A stretch of 64,000 bases of DNA from an uncultured Eubacteriales bacterium (GTDB lineage Bacteria; Bacillota; Clostridia; Oscillospirales; CAG-272): NCBI GenBank assembly GCA_934481515.1, contig CAKSPO010000003.1, positions 5,341-69,340 of the forward strand, in the 5' to 3' direction. Shown here piece after piece: positions 34,487 to 43,218 of the stretch. The notes below the pieces were generated by a model that searched no databases, had not been told where the DNA came from, and worked only from the letters and a program-made list of their open reading frames with translations. The translations under genes were made by a program, and so were the position numbers. Positions within the stretch are counted from its first letter, which is position 1; each line of letters starts with the position of its first letter.

Positions 34487-35767
34487 TTATTTTACATAGT
34501 CAAATTCAAAGTCATAGATAGAAACCGTATGCCCATCCCGGCAGCCTTTTGCCTCCAATGCTTCAAAAACGCCGCTCTTTTGCAACACGCGCTGGAAGAA
34601 ATTCAGGGATTCATAGTCGTCAAAGTTGATCTGTCCCATCAGATTTTTCAGCCATTCGCCTTCCACATAGAAGGTATCGTTTTCCCGGCGAATGATTGTT
34701 TCCTTTCCGCTTCCGGCAAAGGTATCTTCCGGCACTGTTTCCGCTTCGTAAATCTTCATCGGCGGGAGCTGTTTCAGCTTTTCGTCCACCAGCCGGATCA
34801 TAGCGTCCACGCCCTCTCCGGTGGCGGCGGAAATATACAGGAGGTTCCACCCGTTTTTTCGCACAAAGGATTCAAAAGCGGGAATGTCTACGACCTCCCG
34901 ATCCAGAGCATCGCATTTGTTTGCAAGAATGATCTGCGGGCGGGAGGCAAGCTCCTCGCTGTAGCGCGCCAACTCCCGGTTAATCTTCTGAATGTCCTCT
35001 ATCGGATTCCGCCCCTCAAAACAGGAGATGTCCACCACGTGCAAAAGCAATCGGCAACGGTCGATGTGGCGGAGAAATTCGTGACCGAGTCCGGCTCCGT
35101 CTGCCGCGCCTTCAATCAGCCCCGGAATGTCGGCGGCGACAAATCCGCTGCCCTCTCCCGTCCGGACGACGCCGAGGTTCGGAGAAAGCGTTGTAAAGTG
35201 GTAGTCGGCGATTTTGGGCTTTGCAGAAGAGATGCGGGCGAGCAGAGAGGATTTTCCGACACTCGGATATCCGATGATGCCGACATCCGCCAGCATTTTC
35301 AGTTCCAGAAGCACTTCCTTTTCCTCGCCCTCCGTGCCGTTTTTTGCGAACATCGGAACCTGTCGGGTCGGTGTGGCAAAATGACGGTTTCCGAAGCCGC
35401 CGCGACCGCCGCGGCAGGCGATATAGTCGGCTCCGTCGTTCTCGGACATATCGTGGAGAATCCGATTGGTTTCCGCATCTCGGATCAATGTTCCGGGGGG
35501 AACCGGAATGACAAGGTCGGGCGCCGTTGCGCCGTGAAATTTTGCGCCGCTTCCGTCGCCGCCGCGTGCCGCCGCAAATTTGCGCTTGTAGCGGAAGGCG
35601 AGAAGGGTATTGGAGCCGGGATCCACCCGGAATACAATATTTCCGCCGTGACCGCCGTCGCCGCCGTCGGGACCTCCTGCGGCAACGTACTTTTCCCGGC
35701 GGAAGGAGACGGCACCGTTTCCGCCGTCTCCTGCTTTGATATGAATTTTTACGTGATCAATAAACAT
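34487..35767 (-). CDS. obg: Obg/CgtA GTPase
   Basis: This 426-residue GTPase acts in 50S ribosome assembly and stress signalling. The glycine-rich Obg domain (IKAGDGGNGAVSFRREKYVA, GPDGGDGGHGGNIVF) is followed by the G domain with GYPSVGKSSLL near residue 166, DIPGLIEGA near 214 and NKCD near 283. The C-terminal OCT domain (residues about 355-426, FYVEGEWLKNLMGQINFDDY) is present as in many Bacillota and Actinobacteria. It lies 56 bases after der in a three-gene operon that begins at the DUF512 gene, and a hairpin follows its stop. Confidence 0.97.
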   Translation of the reverse strand: MFIDHVKIHIKAGDGGNGAVSFRREKYVAAGGPDGGDGGHGGNIVFRVDPGSNTLLAFRYKRKFAAARGGDGSGAKFHGATAPDLVIPVPPGTLIRDAETNRILHDMSENDGADYIACRGGRGGFGNRHFATPTRQVPMFAKNGTEGEEKEVLLELKMLADVGIIGYPSVGKSSLLARISSAKPKIADYHFTTLSPNLGVVRTGEGSGFVAADIPGLIEGAADGAGLGHEFLRHIDRCRLLLHVVDISCFEGRNPIEDIQKINRELARYSEELASRPQIILANKCDALDREVVDIPAFESFVRKNGWNLLYISAATGEGVDAMIRLVDEKLKQLPPMKIYEAETVPEDTFAGSGKETIIRRENDTFYVEGEWLKNLMGQINFDDYESLNFFQRVLQKSGVFEALEAKGCRDGHTVSIYDFEFDYVK

Positions 35768-35823
35768 CCGAATACCTCCGATCCGACCGCCGGAATTTTG
35801 AGAAAAGCAACGCCGTGATTGCG

Positions 35824-37158
35824 TTAAGGGGTTGCGTCGTCTCCCTTCATGCGGATAATCAGTTTGATGGGCGTTCCGGAAAACCCGAAGGTTTCCCGGA
35901 GACAGTTTTCAATAAATCTTTGATAAGAAAAATGGAACAGCTCCACGTTGTTGCAGAAAATCACAAATGTCGGAGGAGCCACTCCGATCTGTGTCATATA
36001 GTAAATTTTCAGACGGCGCCCCTTGTCGGACGGAGGCTGAACCCGGATCATCGCGTCGCCAAGCACATCATTCAGCATTCCGGTTGTTACCCGCATGACG
36101 GACTGCCCGTAGACGTAGGCAATGCGCTCAAACAGGGTGGAGACCCGCTGACCGGTCTTTGCCGAGAGATAGAGGATCGGAGCATAGGGCATGTAAGCCA
36201 GTGCGGTTCGGATCCTGTTGTTGAACTCATTGACCGTGGAATTGTCCTTTTCGATCAGATCCCACTTGTTGACCACGATAATCACCGCTTTTCCGGCGTC
36301 GTGCGCGATGCCGGCGATTTTAGTATCCTGGTCGGTGATTCCGGTGGAAGCGTCGATCATCAAAAGACACACATCCGCGCGTTCCACTGCCATGTGCGCG
36401 CGGAGCACGCTGAAATGCTCAATCTTGTCGTCAATTTTCGACTGTCGGCGGATTCCGGCTGTATCAATGAAGGTGAACTTTCCGTATTCGTTTTCCAGTT
36501 GTGTGTCCACGGCATCCCGCGTGGTTCCGGCGATGTCGGAAACGATCAGGCGATCCTCACCGATCAGGCGATTGATGATGGAGGATTTTCCGGCATTCGG
36601 CTTTCCGATCACGGCGACATGAATGCTGTCGTCATCCTCATCTCCGTCCTGCCAGTCGGTAAGCTGTTCCATGCAGGCATCCAAAAGGTCGCCGGAGCCG
36701 CTTCCGTGAATGCTGGAAACGCCGATAGGATCCTCGGAAAAACCAAGCTCATAAAATTCGTAAAATTCTGCCGGAGGTTCTCCGATGCGGTCACATTTGT
36801 TGACGCAGGGGATGACCGGTTTTCCGCTTTTTTTCAGCATGACGGCAATTTCCCGGTCGTCGGCGGTCAACCCAGTCCGGACATCGCACATGAAAATAAT
36901 CACGTCGGCGGTGTCAATGGCAATCTGCGCCTGCAGGCGCATCTGACGCAGAATCACGTCATTCGTTTTCGGCTCAATGCCGCCGGTGTCAATCAGCACC
37001 AGCTTTTTGCCGCGCCATTCGGTTTCGCCGTAAATCCGGTCGCGGGTGACGCCCGGCGTGTCCTCCACAATGGAGCGGCGCTCTCCGATCAGTTTATTGA
37101 AAAGGGTGCTTTTGCCGACATTCGGGCGGCCGACAATGGCAATCACAGGTTTTGACAT
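35824..37158 (-). CDS. der: Der (EngA) double-G-domain ribosome GTPase
   Basis: This 444-residue protein is essential for 50S ribosome maturation. Two GTPase domains are in tandem. The first has GRPNVGKSTLFN near residue 9, DTGGIE and NKCD near 118. The second has GKPNAGKSSIIN near 186, DTAGIRRQ and NKWD near 299. A C-terminal KH-like domain ends the protein, with PPTFVIFCNN and RFIENCLRETFGFSGTPI. ATG 37158 (MSKPVIAIVG) was chosen because it starts the first G domain and follows AAAGGATG. It sits 25 bases downstream of the DUF512 gene and 56 bases before obg. Confidence 0.97.
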   Translation of the reverse strand: MSKPVIAIVGRPNVGKSTLFNKLIGERRSIVEDTPGVTRDRIYGETEWRGKKLVLIDTGGIEPKTNDVILRQMRLQAQIAIDTADVIIFMCDVRTGLTADDREIAVMLKKSGKPVIPCVNKCDRIGEPPAEFYEFYELGFSEDPIGVSSIHGSGSGDLLDACMEQLTDWQDGDEDDDSIHVAVIGKPNAGKSSIINRLIGEDRLIVSDIAGTTRDAVDTQLENEYGKFTFIDTAGIRRQSKIDDKIEHFSVLRAHMAVERADVCLLMIDASTGITDQDTKIAGIAHDAGKAVIIVVNKWDLIEKDNSTVNEFNNRIRTALAYMPYAPILYLSAKTGQRVSTLFERIAYVYGQSVMRVTTGMLNDVLGDAMIRVQPPSDKGRRLKIYYMTQIGVAPPTFVIFCNNVELFHFSYQRFIENCLRETFGFSGTPIKLIIRMKGDDATP

Positions 37159-37183
37159 GGTACATCCTTTCTTTATGAAGCGC

Positions 37184-38494
37184 TCAGACCCCCAGAATGT
37201 TCCGGACCAGCTCGGCACCGTCATTGTGCGAGGGGCGAACCGGAACGCTGAGACGCTCGGAAAGCGTCTTTGGGGTCATATCGTCTAAGAAAACATCTCC
37301 GTCTGCCCGGAGCATGACCGCAGGGAAGAGAAGTTCGTCACCGAGCTCCTTTCCAAGGAGCTGTTCGGAAACGTCCTTTCCGGTCAGAAGCCCGGCGACG
37401 GTGATGGACTCTCCGAAAAAGCGGTTGATGATCCGGTAAACGTGCACCGTCAGTCCGGGAACGCGGGCAGCAAGCGTTTTTGCGAGCTTGCAGATATGGT
37501 CGAATGCCGCGACGCCGGTTGCGATGGAAACGGTGCGGGGCGCGTGAAACTGCGGAAGCCAGTCGTCGAGAAACTCCAGCTCCGCGCAGAATTCGGATTC
37601 CAGAGAGGTCAGCATGCCGACCCCGTTTTCAATCTGGGAGTAGTCCTCGTAATATTCCTCCGGCGGCATCGGAAGCCCGGCGCGGAGATAGAACTCATCC
37701 GAGCAATAGAACAGTCGCGTTCCGTATTTTGCAAGACATTCCTCTCCGACCGCGTTGACCTGCCGGATGACGGCGGCGCAGTCCTCCGGGGTAAACGGTT
37801 CCAGCGGAAAGAGTTTTTCACGGTAGCGCGTCAGTCCGACCGGGACAATGGAGCAGGAGCGCAGTGCCGGATAGTACCCGACCAGATCCCGGAGCGATCT
37901 CTCCAGCTCCGCACCGTCGTTGAGATTCTTGCACAGGACAATCTGTGCACAAAGCGCGATTCCGGCGTCCGCCATCTGCCGCAGATAGGCAAGCACCTCA
38001 CCCGCGTGCTTGTTTTTCATCATCCGCACACGAAGCTCCGGGTTTGTGGTATGAACGGAGACGTTCACGGGAGAGATGTGCATGGCGATGATGCGGTCGA
38101 TGTCTGCCTGCTTCAGATTGGTGAGGGTCACATAGTTGCCGTGGAGGAACGAAAGCCGGTCGTCATCGTCCTTGAAGTAGAGACTTGCCCGCATTCCGGG
38201 AGGCAATTGGTCGATAAAGCAGAAGACGCAGTGGTTTTCGCAGGAGTGCTTCCGGTCCATCAGCGGCGTTTCAAATTCCAGCCCGATGTCGTCGGCTTCT
38301 CCTTTGGTAAAGCGGACGGAGTAGGGCGCTTCCCCGCAGGACAGCTCCAGAGCAATGCTCTTCTCGGCAAGATAGAACCGGTAGTCCAGGACGTCGTGAA
38401 TCTCATGACCGTTGATGGAGACCAACGTGTCGCCGCCGTGGATTCCGACGGATTCGCCGATGCTTCCCGGCAAAACCGCTAAAATGCGAACCAT
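37184..38494 (-). CDS. DUF512 protein (PDZ plus radical-SAM-like)
   Basis: This 436-residue protein has an N-terminal PDZ-like domain (ILAVLPGSIGESVGIHGGDT, LVSINGHEIHDVLDYRF). A radical-SAM-like barrel follows with cysteines in CENHCVFCF near residue 84 (CX3CX2C), and the C-terminal DUF512 region contains FYCSDEFYLRAGLPMPPEEYYEDYSQIENGVGM with an EYYE-Q motif. This family is conserved next to der in many Clostridia; its reaction is not known to me. ATG 38494 follows GGAAGGAGGCGGAG. It is the first gene of the DUF512-der-obg operon, which suggests a role linked to ribosome assembly or translation. Confidence 0.9.
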   Translation of the reverse strand: MVRILAVLPGSIGESVGIHGGDTLVSINGHEIHDVLDYRFYLAEKSIALELSCGEAPYSVRFTKGEADDIGLEFETPLMDRKHSCENHCVFCFIDQLPPGMRASLYFKDDDDRLSFLHGNYVTLTNLKQADIDRIIAMHISPVNVSVHTTNPELRVRMMKNKHAGEVLAYLRQMADAGIALCAQIVLCKNLNDGAELERSLRDLVGYYPALRSCSIVPVGLTRYREKLFPLEPFTPEDCAAVIRQVNAVGEECLAKYGTRLFYCSDEFYLRAGLPMPPEEYYEDYSQIENGVGMLTSLESEFCAELEFLDDWLPQFHAPRTVSIATGVAAFDHICKLAKTLAARVPGLTVHVYRIINRFFGESITVAGLLTGKDVSEQLLGKELGDELLFPAVMLRADGDVFLDDMTPKTLSERLSVPVRPSHNDGAELVRNILGV

Positions 38495-38537
38495 CTCTCC
38501 GCCTCCTTCCTGCATTCAGAATTCCCTATAACACTTT

Positions 38538-38566
38538 ATTGTACCATAATCAGAGAAAAAAGTCAA
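38538..38566 (-). promoter_or_regulatory. Promoter of the DUF512-der-obg operon
   Basis: On the minus strand TTGACT, 17 bases, then an extended -10 TGGTACAAT, about 44 bases before the first start codon. Confidence 0.7.
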
Positions 38567-38656
38567 CGACCGGGAAAAAAATATTCGCCGGGAAGCGAAA
38601 ACAGAGGGCACTTTTGAAGAAAACCCGGGAAAATTCCGGCAAAAGTCTTTTTCCTG

Positions 38657-38685
38657 TTGACATCTTTTGCATTTTATGCTATTAT
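38657..38685 (+). promoter_or_regulatory. Promoter of marR-ABC unit
   Basis: TTGACA, a 17-base spacer and TATTAT, immediately followed by the paired palindromes at 38687-38711. Confidence 0.75.
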
Positions 38686-38686
38686 G

Positions 38687-38711
38687 AAGGTACCTTAATT
38701 TAAGGTGCCTT
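38687..38711. promoter_or_regulatory. Candidate MarR operator
   Basis: AAGGTACCTT, a perfect 10-base palindrome, and AAGGTGCCTT are separated by AATTT. They cover the expected transcription start of the marR-ABC unit. The spacing of 15 bases centre to centre suits one dimer on a 25-base site or two dimers. Confidence 0.65.
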
Positions 38712-38789
38712 ATTTTTTGCATATGGTTTCGGACAGTTTTTTCAGGCAATATGGGTTCGGTTTTTTATTGGTCGGGAAGGAGAACGGAT

Positions 38790-39236
38790 ATGACCGAGGA
38801 ACAATTGATGCGGCGTTTCTTGCGTACCGCGGCACACCTGCGGCGCAAACCGGAAAGCGTAGCCGGAGAAGGGGAGAAGCACCAATGCCGACGCGGATAC
38901 GGATATTTGCTGGATGCGCTGACGCCGGGGGAAGGAATGAGTCAGCAGGCGCTTGCGGACCGGGTGGAAATCCGGGCACAGTCCGCCTCGGAAGCCGTCG
39001 CGGCGATGGAAGCCGAGGGCTGGGTGGAGAAGCGGCAGGACGAAAAAGACCGCCGGGTGACACTGATCTTCATTACTCCTGCAGGGGAGGAGCACCGCGA
39101 CAGAATCCAGAAGGAGCGCCGCCGCCGTGCAAAGCGCTTCTTTGAACCGCTGGACGAGGCAGAGAAAGAGACACTCGGAGGCATTCTGGAAAAGCTGGAG
39201 CAAGCCCGCAGGGCGCGGGAGGAGGAAGAAGGATGA
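38790..39236 (+). CDS. MarR-family transcriptional regulator
   Basis: This 148-residue winged-helix protein has the MarR pattern. A recognition region GMSQQALADRVEIRAQSASE near residue 50 leads to the helix VAAMEAEGWVEKR, and the wing follows with DEKDRRVTLIFITPAGEEH. An ABC exporter gene overlaps its stop by 4 bases (ATGA), so regulator and transporter are co-expressed. Two AAGGTACCTT-like palindromes cover the start of transcription, so autorepression relieved by a small ligand is likely. ATG 38790 follows GGGAAGGAG; an in-frame ATG at 38751 lacks a site. Confidence 0.9.
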   Translation: MTEEQLMRRFLRTAAHLRRKPESVAGEGEKHQCRRGYGYLLDALTPGEGMSQQALADRVEIRAQSASEAVAAMEAEGWVEKRQDEKDRRVTLIFITPAGEEHRDRIQKERRRRAKRFFEPLDEAEKETLGGILEKLEQARRAREEEEG

Positions 39237-41188
39237 ACGGAACGGGAAGGATGCCGCCTCCGCCGCCGGCAGGAAGAGGGTTTGATCCGCAGTATGTGCG
39301 TGTGGAGCCGCCGAAGAATTTCCGGGACATTTTCCGCTTTTTGCGGGAACTGCTCGGCGGTTTTTTCCATCGGTTTGTTTACATTCTGCGTCTGGTCTGG
39401 GATACGGGGCATTGGATTCTGTTTACCATGACGCTGATTGCTCTGTTTGAAGGGGTCACGCCGGTCATCGGCTCCCTGATTTCCAAGAGCATCTTGAACG
39501 AGCTGCAGCGGATGCTGGGAAGCGGAGCACCCTCCGCGACGGATTTTCTGCACTCCGAGGTCTTTTTTCTGCTGATCTTCCTGTTCGTATACCGGATTCT
39601 GAAGCGGGTGGTGCACACCGTCAGCAGCTCCGTCAACCGGATTGCGGGCGAGAAGGTGGTATGTGAGGTCAAACTGCGGATGATGCGCAAGTCCAAGGAG
39701 TTGGATCTTTCCTCCTTTGACCGTCCTGCCTTTTATGAGAAGCTGGAAAACGCCAACCGGGAAGCGGGAAACCGACCGATTCAGATTCTGTCTCAGCTGT
39801 TTTCCGTGGTCAGCAAGAGCATTGAGCTGATCAGCTACGTGGTAATCCTGACCGCGGCACCGTGGATGTGGTGGGCGATTCCGATTCTGATTGCTGTTTC
39901 CGTTCCTTCCGCCGTAATCAATTTCATCTACCGGAAAAAGAACTTTCAGTATGTCCGCCGCCGCTCCAAAGAAAGACGGCAGATGAATTACTACTCCGAT
40001 CTGCTGGTCAACAAGGATATGGTCAAGGAGGTACGCGTCTTCGGGCTTGCAGACACCTTTATCGAGCGGTACCGGCAGGTTTTCGGCGGCTACTACAGCG
40101 GACTTCGGAGGCTGATCCGGAATGAGAGCATCTGGAATACGGTCATTGCCGTTGTCTCCAGTGTGGTCAACTGCGGGCTGTTTCTGCTGGTTGCACTTCA
40201 GGTGTTTGAAGGAAAAATTCTGATCGGAGATTATACGCTGTTCACGGGAGCGATTACGGGCATTGCCACCTGCGTGTCCTCCCTCATTTCCACCTCTGCG
40301 ACGGTCTACGAGGGGACGCTTTTCATCGATAATCTGATCTTCTTTATGAACGAAAAAGCGACGGTAACACCTTCCGTTACCCCGCCTGTTCCCGTTGCAA
40401 AGGGCGGGGAGCATACCATCGAGTTTGTGCATGTTTCCTTCCGGTATCCGGACGCGGATCATGATGTCATTCATGATGTCAGTCTGACCTTCCGTCCCGG
40501 GGAGACCGTTGTGCTGGTCGGTCTGAACGGCGCCGGAAAGACCACGCTCATCAAGCTGCTCACCCGTCTCTATGATCCGACAGAAGGGTATATCCTTCTG
40601 GACGGAAGGGATTTGCGGGAATACGATGTCGCACAGCTGTACCGGATTTTCGGAATCATTTTTCAGGATTTCGGAAAATATGCCTGCACGGTGGAGGACA
40701 ATATCCGCTTCGGAAACATTGCAAAGAAGCCGGAGCCGGGCGAGATTCGTGCGGCGGCGGAGCAGAGCAATGCCGCAGACGATATCAGCCGGTTGCCGGA
40801 GGGCTACCGGACGCCGTTGATGCGGATCTTTGAACCGGACGGAACCGAGCTTTCCATCGGACAGTGGCAGAAGCTTGCCATCGCCCGCGCGTTTTATGCG
40901 GATTCGGATATTCTGATTCTGGATGAGCCGACGGCATCCCTGGATCCGATGGCGGAGCAGGAAATCTTCAACCAGTTTGACCGCCTGCGGAAGGACAAGA
41001 CCACCATTTTTGTTTCCCATCGCCTTTCCAGCGCCACGGTGGCAAGCAAGATTGTGGTTCTGGAATACGGAAGCGTCCTGGAGTGCGGTACGCACGCGGA
41101 GCTGATGCGGAAAAAAGGGCGGTACTGTGAACTGTTTTCCACACAGGCGAAACGGTATCTGGAGGAGTCTCCTGTCAGCGAGGATTGA
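39233..41188 (+). CDS. ABC exporter, fused permease and ATPase
   Basis: This 651-residue half-transporter has an N-terminal Pro/Gly-rich cytosolic stretch and six membrane helices (about 65-330). The ATPase domain has Walker A GLNGAGKTT near residue 428, the signature LSIGQWQKLAIARAF near 541, Walker B ILILDEPTASLD near 563 and the H-loop FVSHRL. The signature has Ile-Gly in place of the usual Ser-Gly-Gly order, a minor variant. It probably works as a homodimer, since no partner gene follows. Coupling to a MarR regulator suggests export of a toxic compound or drug. A hairpin at 41202 follows. Confidence 0.93.
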   Translation: MNGTGRMPPPPPAGRGFDPQYVRVEPPKNFRDIFRFLRELLGGFFHRFVYILRLVWDTGHWILFTMTLIALFEGVTPVIGSLISKSILNELQRMLGSGAPSATDFLHSEVFFLLIFLFVYRILKRVVHTVSSSVNRIAGEKVVCEVKLRMMRKSKELDLSSFDRPAFYEKLENANREAGNRPIQILSQLFSVVSKSIELISYVVILTAAPWMWWAIPILIAVSVPSAVINFIYRKKNFQYVRRRSKERRQMNYYSDLLVNKDMVKEVRVFGLADTFIERYRQVFGGYYSGLRRLIRNESIWNTVIAVVSSVVNCGLFLLVALQVFEGKILIGDYTLFTGAITGIATCVSSLISTSATVYEGTLFIDNLIFFMNEKATVTPSVTPPVPVAKGGEHTIEFVHVSFRYPDADHDVIHDVSLTFRPGETVVLVGLNGAGKTTLIKLLTRLYDPTEGYILLDGRDLREYDVAQLYRIFGIIFQDFGKYACTVEDNIRFGNIAKKPEPGEIRAAAEQSNAADDISRLPEGYRTPLMRIFEPDGTELSIGQWQKLAIARAFYADSDILILDEPTASLDPMAEQEIFNQFDRLRKDKTTIFVSHRLSSATVASKIVVLEYGSVLECGTHAELMRKKGRYCELFSTQAKRYLEESPVSED

Positions 41189-41201
41189 GCGGGCAGAAAA
41201 G

Positions 41202-41239
41202 GAGGTGTGAAAAAACGCAAAACGGTTTTTTCACACCTC
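41202..41239 (+). terminator. Hairpin after the ABC exporter
   Basis: A perfect 15-bp stem, GAGGTGTGAAAAAAC with its complement. The T-run is inside the stem, and the tail is weak. It is a member of the look-alike hairpin family. Confidence 0.65.
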
Positions 41240-41311
41240 TTCCGGCATCTGACCCGGTGGCAAAGCGTCCAGGCGCGCGTCACTTATGCCGAAAGCCCGG
41301 CGGCACTTTTT

Positions 41312-41347
41312 GAGGGGCTGAAAAAACGCGATGTTTCTCAGCCCCTC
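41312..41347. terminator. Second hairpin between ABC exporter and MIF-like gene
   Basis: A 10-bp stem, GAGGGGCTGA with TCAGCCCCTC, encloses AAAAACGCGATGTTTC. The loop and inner arms resemble those at 16359 and 47872. It may serve the minus-strand MIF-like gene or the exporter. Confidence 0.5.
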
Positions 41348-41508
41348 CGGCGACCTTGCCCGTTGCATCCGGCAGAGCGGGGGTTTTTATGCGGTTCTGC
41401 CTGTTGCTGCTTTCTGCGCAGAGCGCGTGCGCCCTTTTGCTCTCCGGGCTTTGGAGAATGCCTCCCGCTTTTGCGGTTTCCGCAACGCATCCGGAAGGCA
41501 TGGAAAAA

Positions 41509-41853
41509 TCAGAAGTTTTCCCCGTTCCAGCCCCACACATCACAGCTTTCGTATTTGATATAGATGTGTTCGGGGGAAATTCCCAGTTCCTCTTCAAAAA
41601 TTTTGCAGATGACCTTTGTCATCTTCCCGGCGTTTTCTTCTTCCGCGTGTCCGTACAGCTTGACCTCTACCATTGCAATGGGGAAATTGCTGTAGCCGCG
41701 GAACCACATCCGGCAGTTGTCGGTGAAGTTCAGCATCAGCCAGTATTCGCTTTTTCCGGGGAAAAGCGAAATGGCGTCCCCCAGGCGGCGTTTGAGTATC
41801 TCCTCTTTTTCCGCCGGGAGCGGACGGTTCAGTCTGGTATCAATGAAAGGCAT
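41509..41853 (-). CDS. MIF/tautomerase-superfamily protein
   Basis: This 114-residue protein matches the macrophage migration inhibitory factor (phenylpyruvate tautomerase) family by length and by the opening MPFIDTRLNRPL. After Met removal Pro would be residue 1, the catalytic base of tautomerases. A central YWLMLNFTDNC region and the C-terminal ISPEHIYIKYESCDVWGWNGENF pattern also match. It probably forms a trimer in the cytoplasm; the physiological substrate is unknown. The ATG at 41853 follows ACGGAGG; the longer open frame upstream has no ribosome site and would bury Pro1. Confidence 0.88.
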   Translation of the reverse strand: MPFIDTRLNRPLPAEKEEILKRRLGDAISLFPGKSEYWLMLNFTDNCRMWFRGYSNFPIAMVEVKLYGHAEEENAGKMTKVICKIFEEELGISPEHIYIKYESCDVWGWNGENF

Positions 41854-41969
41854 GGCGGTTCCTCCGTTTGTAATGAATTTTCCGGATTTGATTGTACCAC
41901 CTTTTTGCGGCAAAGTCAACTTTGAACGAAAAAAAACGATAAAAATTTGAAAAAAATCGAAGAGGGATG

Positions 41970-41998
41970 TTGACAATTTTTGATTTTCATGATATGAT
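41970..41998 (+). promoter_or_regulatory. Promoter for the small membrane protein
   Basis: TTGACA, 17 bases and TATGAT, 34 bases before the start codon at 42033. Confidence 0.75.
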
Positions 41999-42032
41999 TT
42001 AGATAAGTAAAATAATTGCGGAGGAATGAACT

Positions 42033-42599
42033 ATGAAATCCAAGAGAATTCGTCTGACAGCAAAGCTGATTCTTGGAATCGGCGTTGTGGTCGGCTTGCT
42101 TGCGTGCGTTATCGCCCTGCTGCTTTCCATGAACAATCCGTTCGGATTCCCCACAAACTACGTACCCACCACCATGGACTTTGTATGGATCGGTGTGGAG
42201 CTTGCCACGGTGATTCTGGTTTCGATTATTCTTTTCGTGATTGCCAACAGTTGCGAAAAACGGGAAGCTATCCGCGCCTGCTGGAATGCGGCGGAGGAAA
42301 CCCCGGTTGACGAGGAAGAGACCGAGGAAGAGCCTGAAGAGGAGGCTTCCGAGGCAGAGAAAACCGAGGAAGGTGTTGTGGCAGCAGAAGAGGCTCCCAA
42401 GACCCGGATGCAGATTGTCCGTGAGAAGATCATGGAAAAGACCGGTCTTGATGAGGAGAAGCTGGAGAAGGCAACTAAGATCGGCAAGGTGGCAATTCCC
42501 GTTGGCGCGGCAGTTGCACTGATCGCGATGGGCGCGACCATCAGCTCTTACCGCAAGAAGGCAAGATACCGCCAAAGCTTTTTCCGTTTTCTTGGTTGA
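42033..42599 (+). CDS. Small membrane protein of unknown function
   Basis: I do not recognise this 188-residue protein. It has two N-terminal membrane helices (LILGIGVVVGLLACVIALLL and WIGVELATVILVSIILFVIA). A very acidic stretch follows (about residues 90-112, mostly Glu with Pro/Ala), then a charged helix (VREKIMEKTGLDEEKLEKAT) and a third hydrophobic segment (VAIPVGAAVALIAMGATI) before a basic tail. No catalytic motif is seen. It has its own consensus promoter, a GGAGG site and a strong shared terminator, so it is expressed as a single unit. The acidic-then-basic layout could bind a partner protein or metal, but this is speculation. Confidence 0.75.
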   Translation: MKSKRIRLTAKLILGIGVVVGLLACVIALLLSMNNPFGFPTNYVPTTMDFVWIGVELATVILVSIILFVIANSCEKREAIRACWNAAEETPVDEEETEEEPEEEASEAEKTEEGVVAAEEAPKTRMQIVREKIMEKTGLDEEKLEKATKIGKVAIPVGAAVALIAMGATISSYRKKARYRQSFFRFLG

Positions 42600-42607
42600 T
42601 GACAAAT

Positions 42608-42647
42608 AAAAGAAAGAGGAGAACCTTGCGGTTCTCCTCTTTCTTTT
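42608..42647. terminator. Bidirectional terminator
   Basis: A perfect 18-bp stem (AAAAGAAAGAGGAGAACC with its complement) has a TTGC loop, with A-rich and T-rich ends so it works on both strands. It separates the convergent membrane-protein and perR genes. Confidence 0.92.
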
Positions 42648-42674
42648 CAAAGGAAATCCGATCGGAATTCCCAT

Positions 42675-43049
42675 TCAGTGCCGCGGCATGCCGCGGCGGC
42701 AGTCGGGGCAGATGTAGTGAACGGTCAGTTCATAGTCAACAATTTCCGATTGCAGAGCTTCCTCCAACTGTGCGGGAAGAGAAGGCAGACGAAAATCTGC
42801 GATTTTTCCGCAACGGTCACACAGCGCATGACTGTGCGGCTCCGTATTTTTGTCGAAGCAGTCCGCAGAGCCGTCAATGTGAATCCGTTTGATGAGTCCC
42901 GCATCGTTCATTGCGTTCAGATTATTATATACGGTCGCCATTGCGATGGATGGCATTTTCAGCTTTGCAAGGAAGAAAATTTCGTCCGCAGTCAGGTGAC
43001 GGTCGGATTGCTTCAGAATATTCATAATCAGTTCCCGTTGCTTTGTCAT
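42675..43049 (-). CDS. perR: Fur-family regulator, PerR type
   Basis: This 124-residue protein has a winged helix (LTADEIFFLAKLKMPSIAMA, TVYNNLNAMNDAGLIKRI), the metal-sensing segment HSHALCDRCGKIADF near residue 72 and a second cysteine pair, ICPDCRRG, near 114, giving the structural zinc CxxC sites. The short length and Asp-containing sensing segment fit PerR, the peroxide sensor, more than Fur or Zur. A perfect TAGAATcATTCTA box lies just downstream of its own promoter, as for PerR autoregulation. The start follows AGGAGGTTCTT. No catalase or peroxidase gene is adjacent. Confidence 0.9.
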   Translation of the reverse strand: MTKQRELIMNILKQSDRHLTADEIFFLAKLKMPSIAMATVYNNLNAMNDAGLIKRIHIDGSADCFDKNTEPHSHALCDRCGKIADFRLPSLPAQLEEALQSEIVDYELTVHYICPDCRRGMPRH

Positions 43050-43092
43050 AAGAACCTCCTGTGCCCGGCAGAATTGCGGATTTTTGAATATA

Positions 43093-43105
43093 TAGAATCA
43101 TTCTA
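43093..43105. promoter_or_regulatory. PerR/Fur-type operator
   Basis: TAGAATCATTCTA is a 6-1-6 palindrome matching the Per box pattern (TTATAAT-N-ATTATAA, core AGAATnATTCT). It lies just downstream of the -10 of the perR promoter, where binding would block transcription. Confidence 0.75.
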
Positions 43106-43110
43106 ATTTT

Positions 43111-43139
43111 ATTATATAGCAAGAGAAGCGCTTTGTCAA
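43111..43139 (-). promoter_or_regulatory. perR promoter
   Basis: On the minus strand TTGACA, 17 bases and TATAAT, a perfect consensus. Confidence 0.8.
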
Positions 43140-43218
43140 CCGCTTCTTGCTCTTTTCCGACTTTTTTTGCGGAAAAGGGGGGAATCTTCGGACAAATTGT
43201 GAAAAGGGAGGATGCGCC

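Noticed and set aside
38942..41095. Minus-strand open frame opposite marR and the ABC exporter
   Set aside because: Antisense shadow; composition and lack of start site argue against it.
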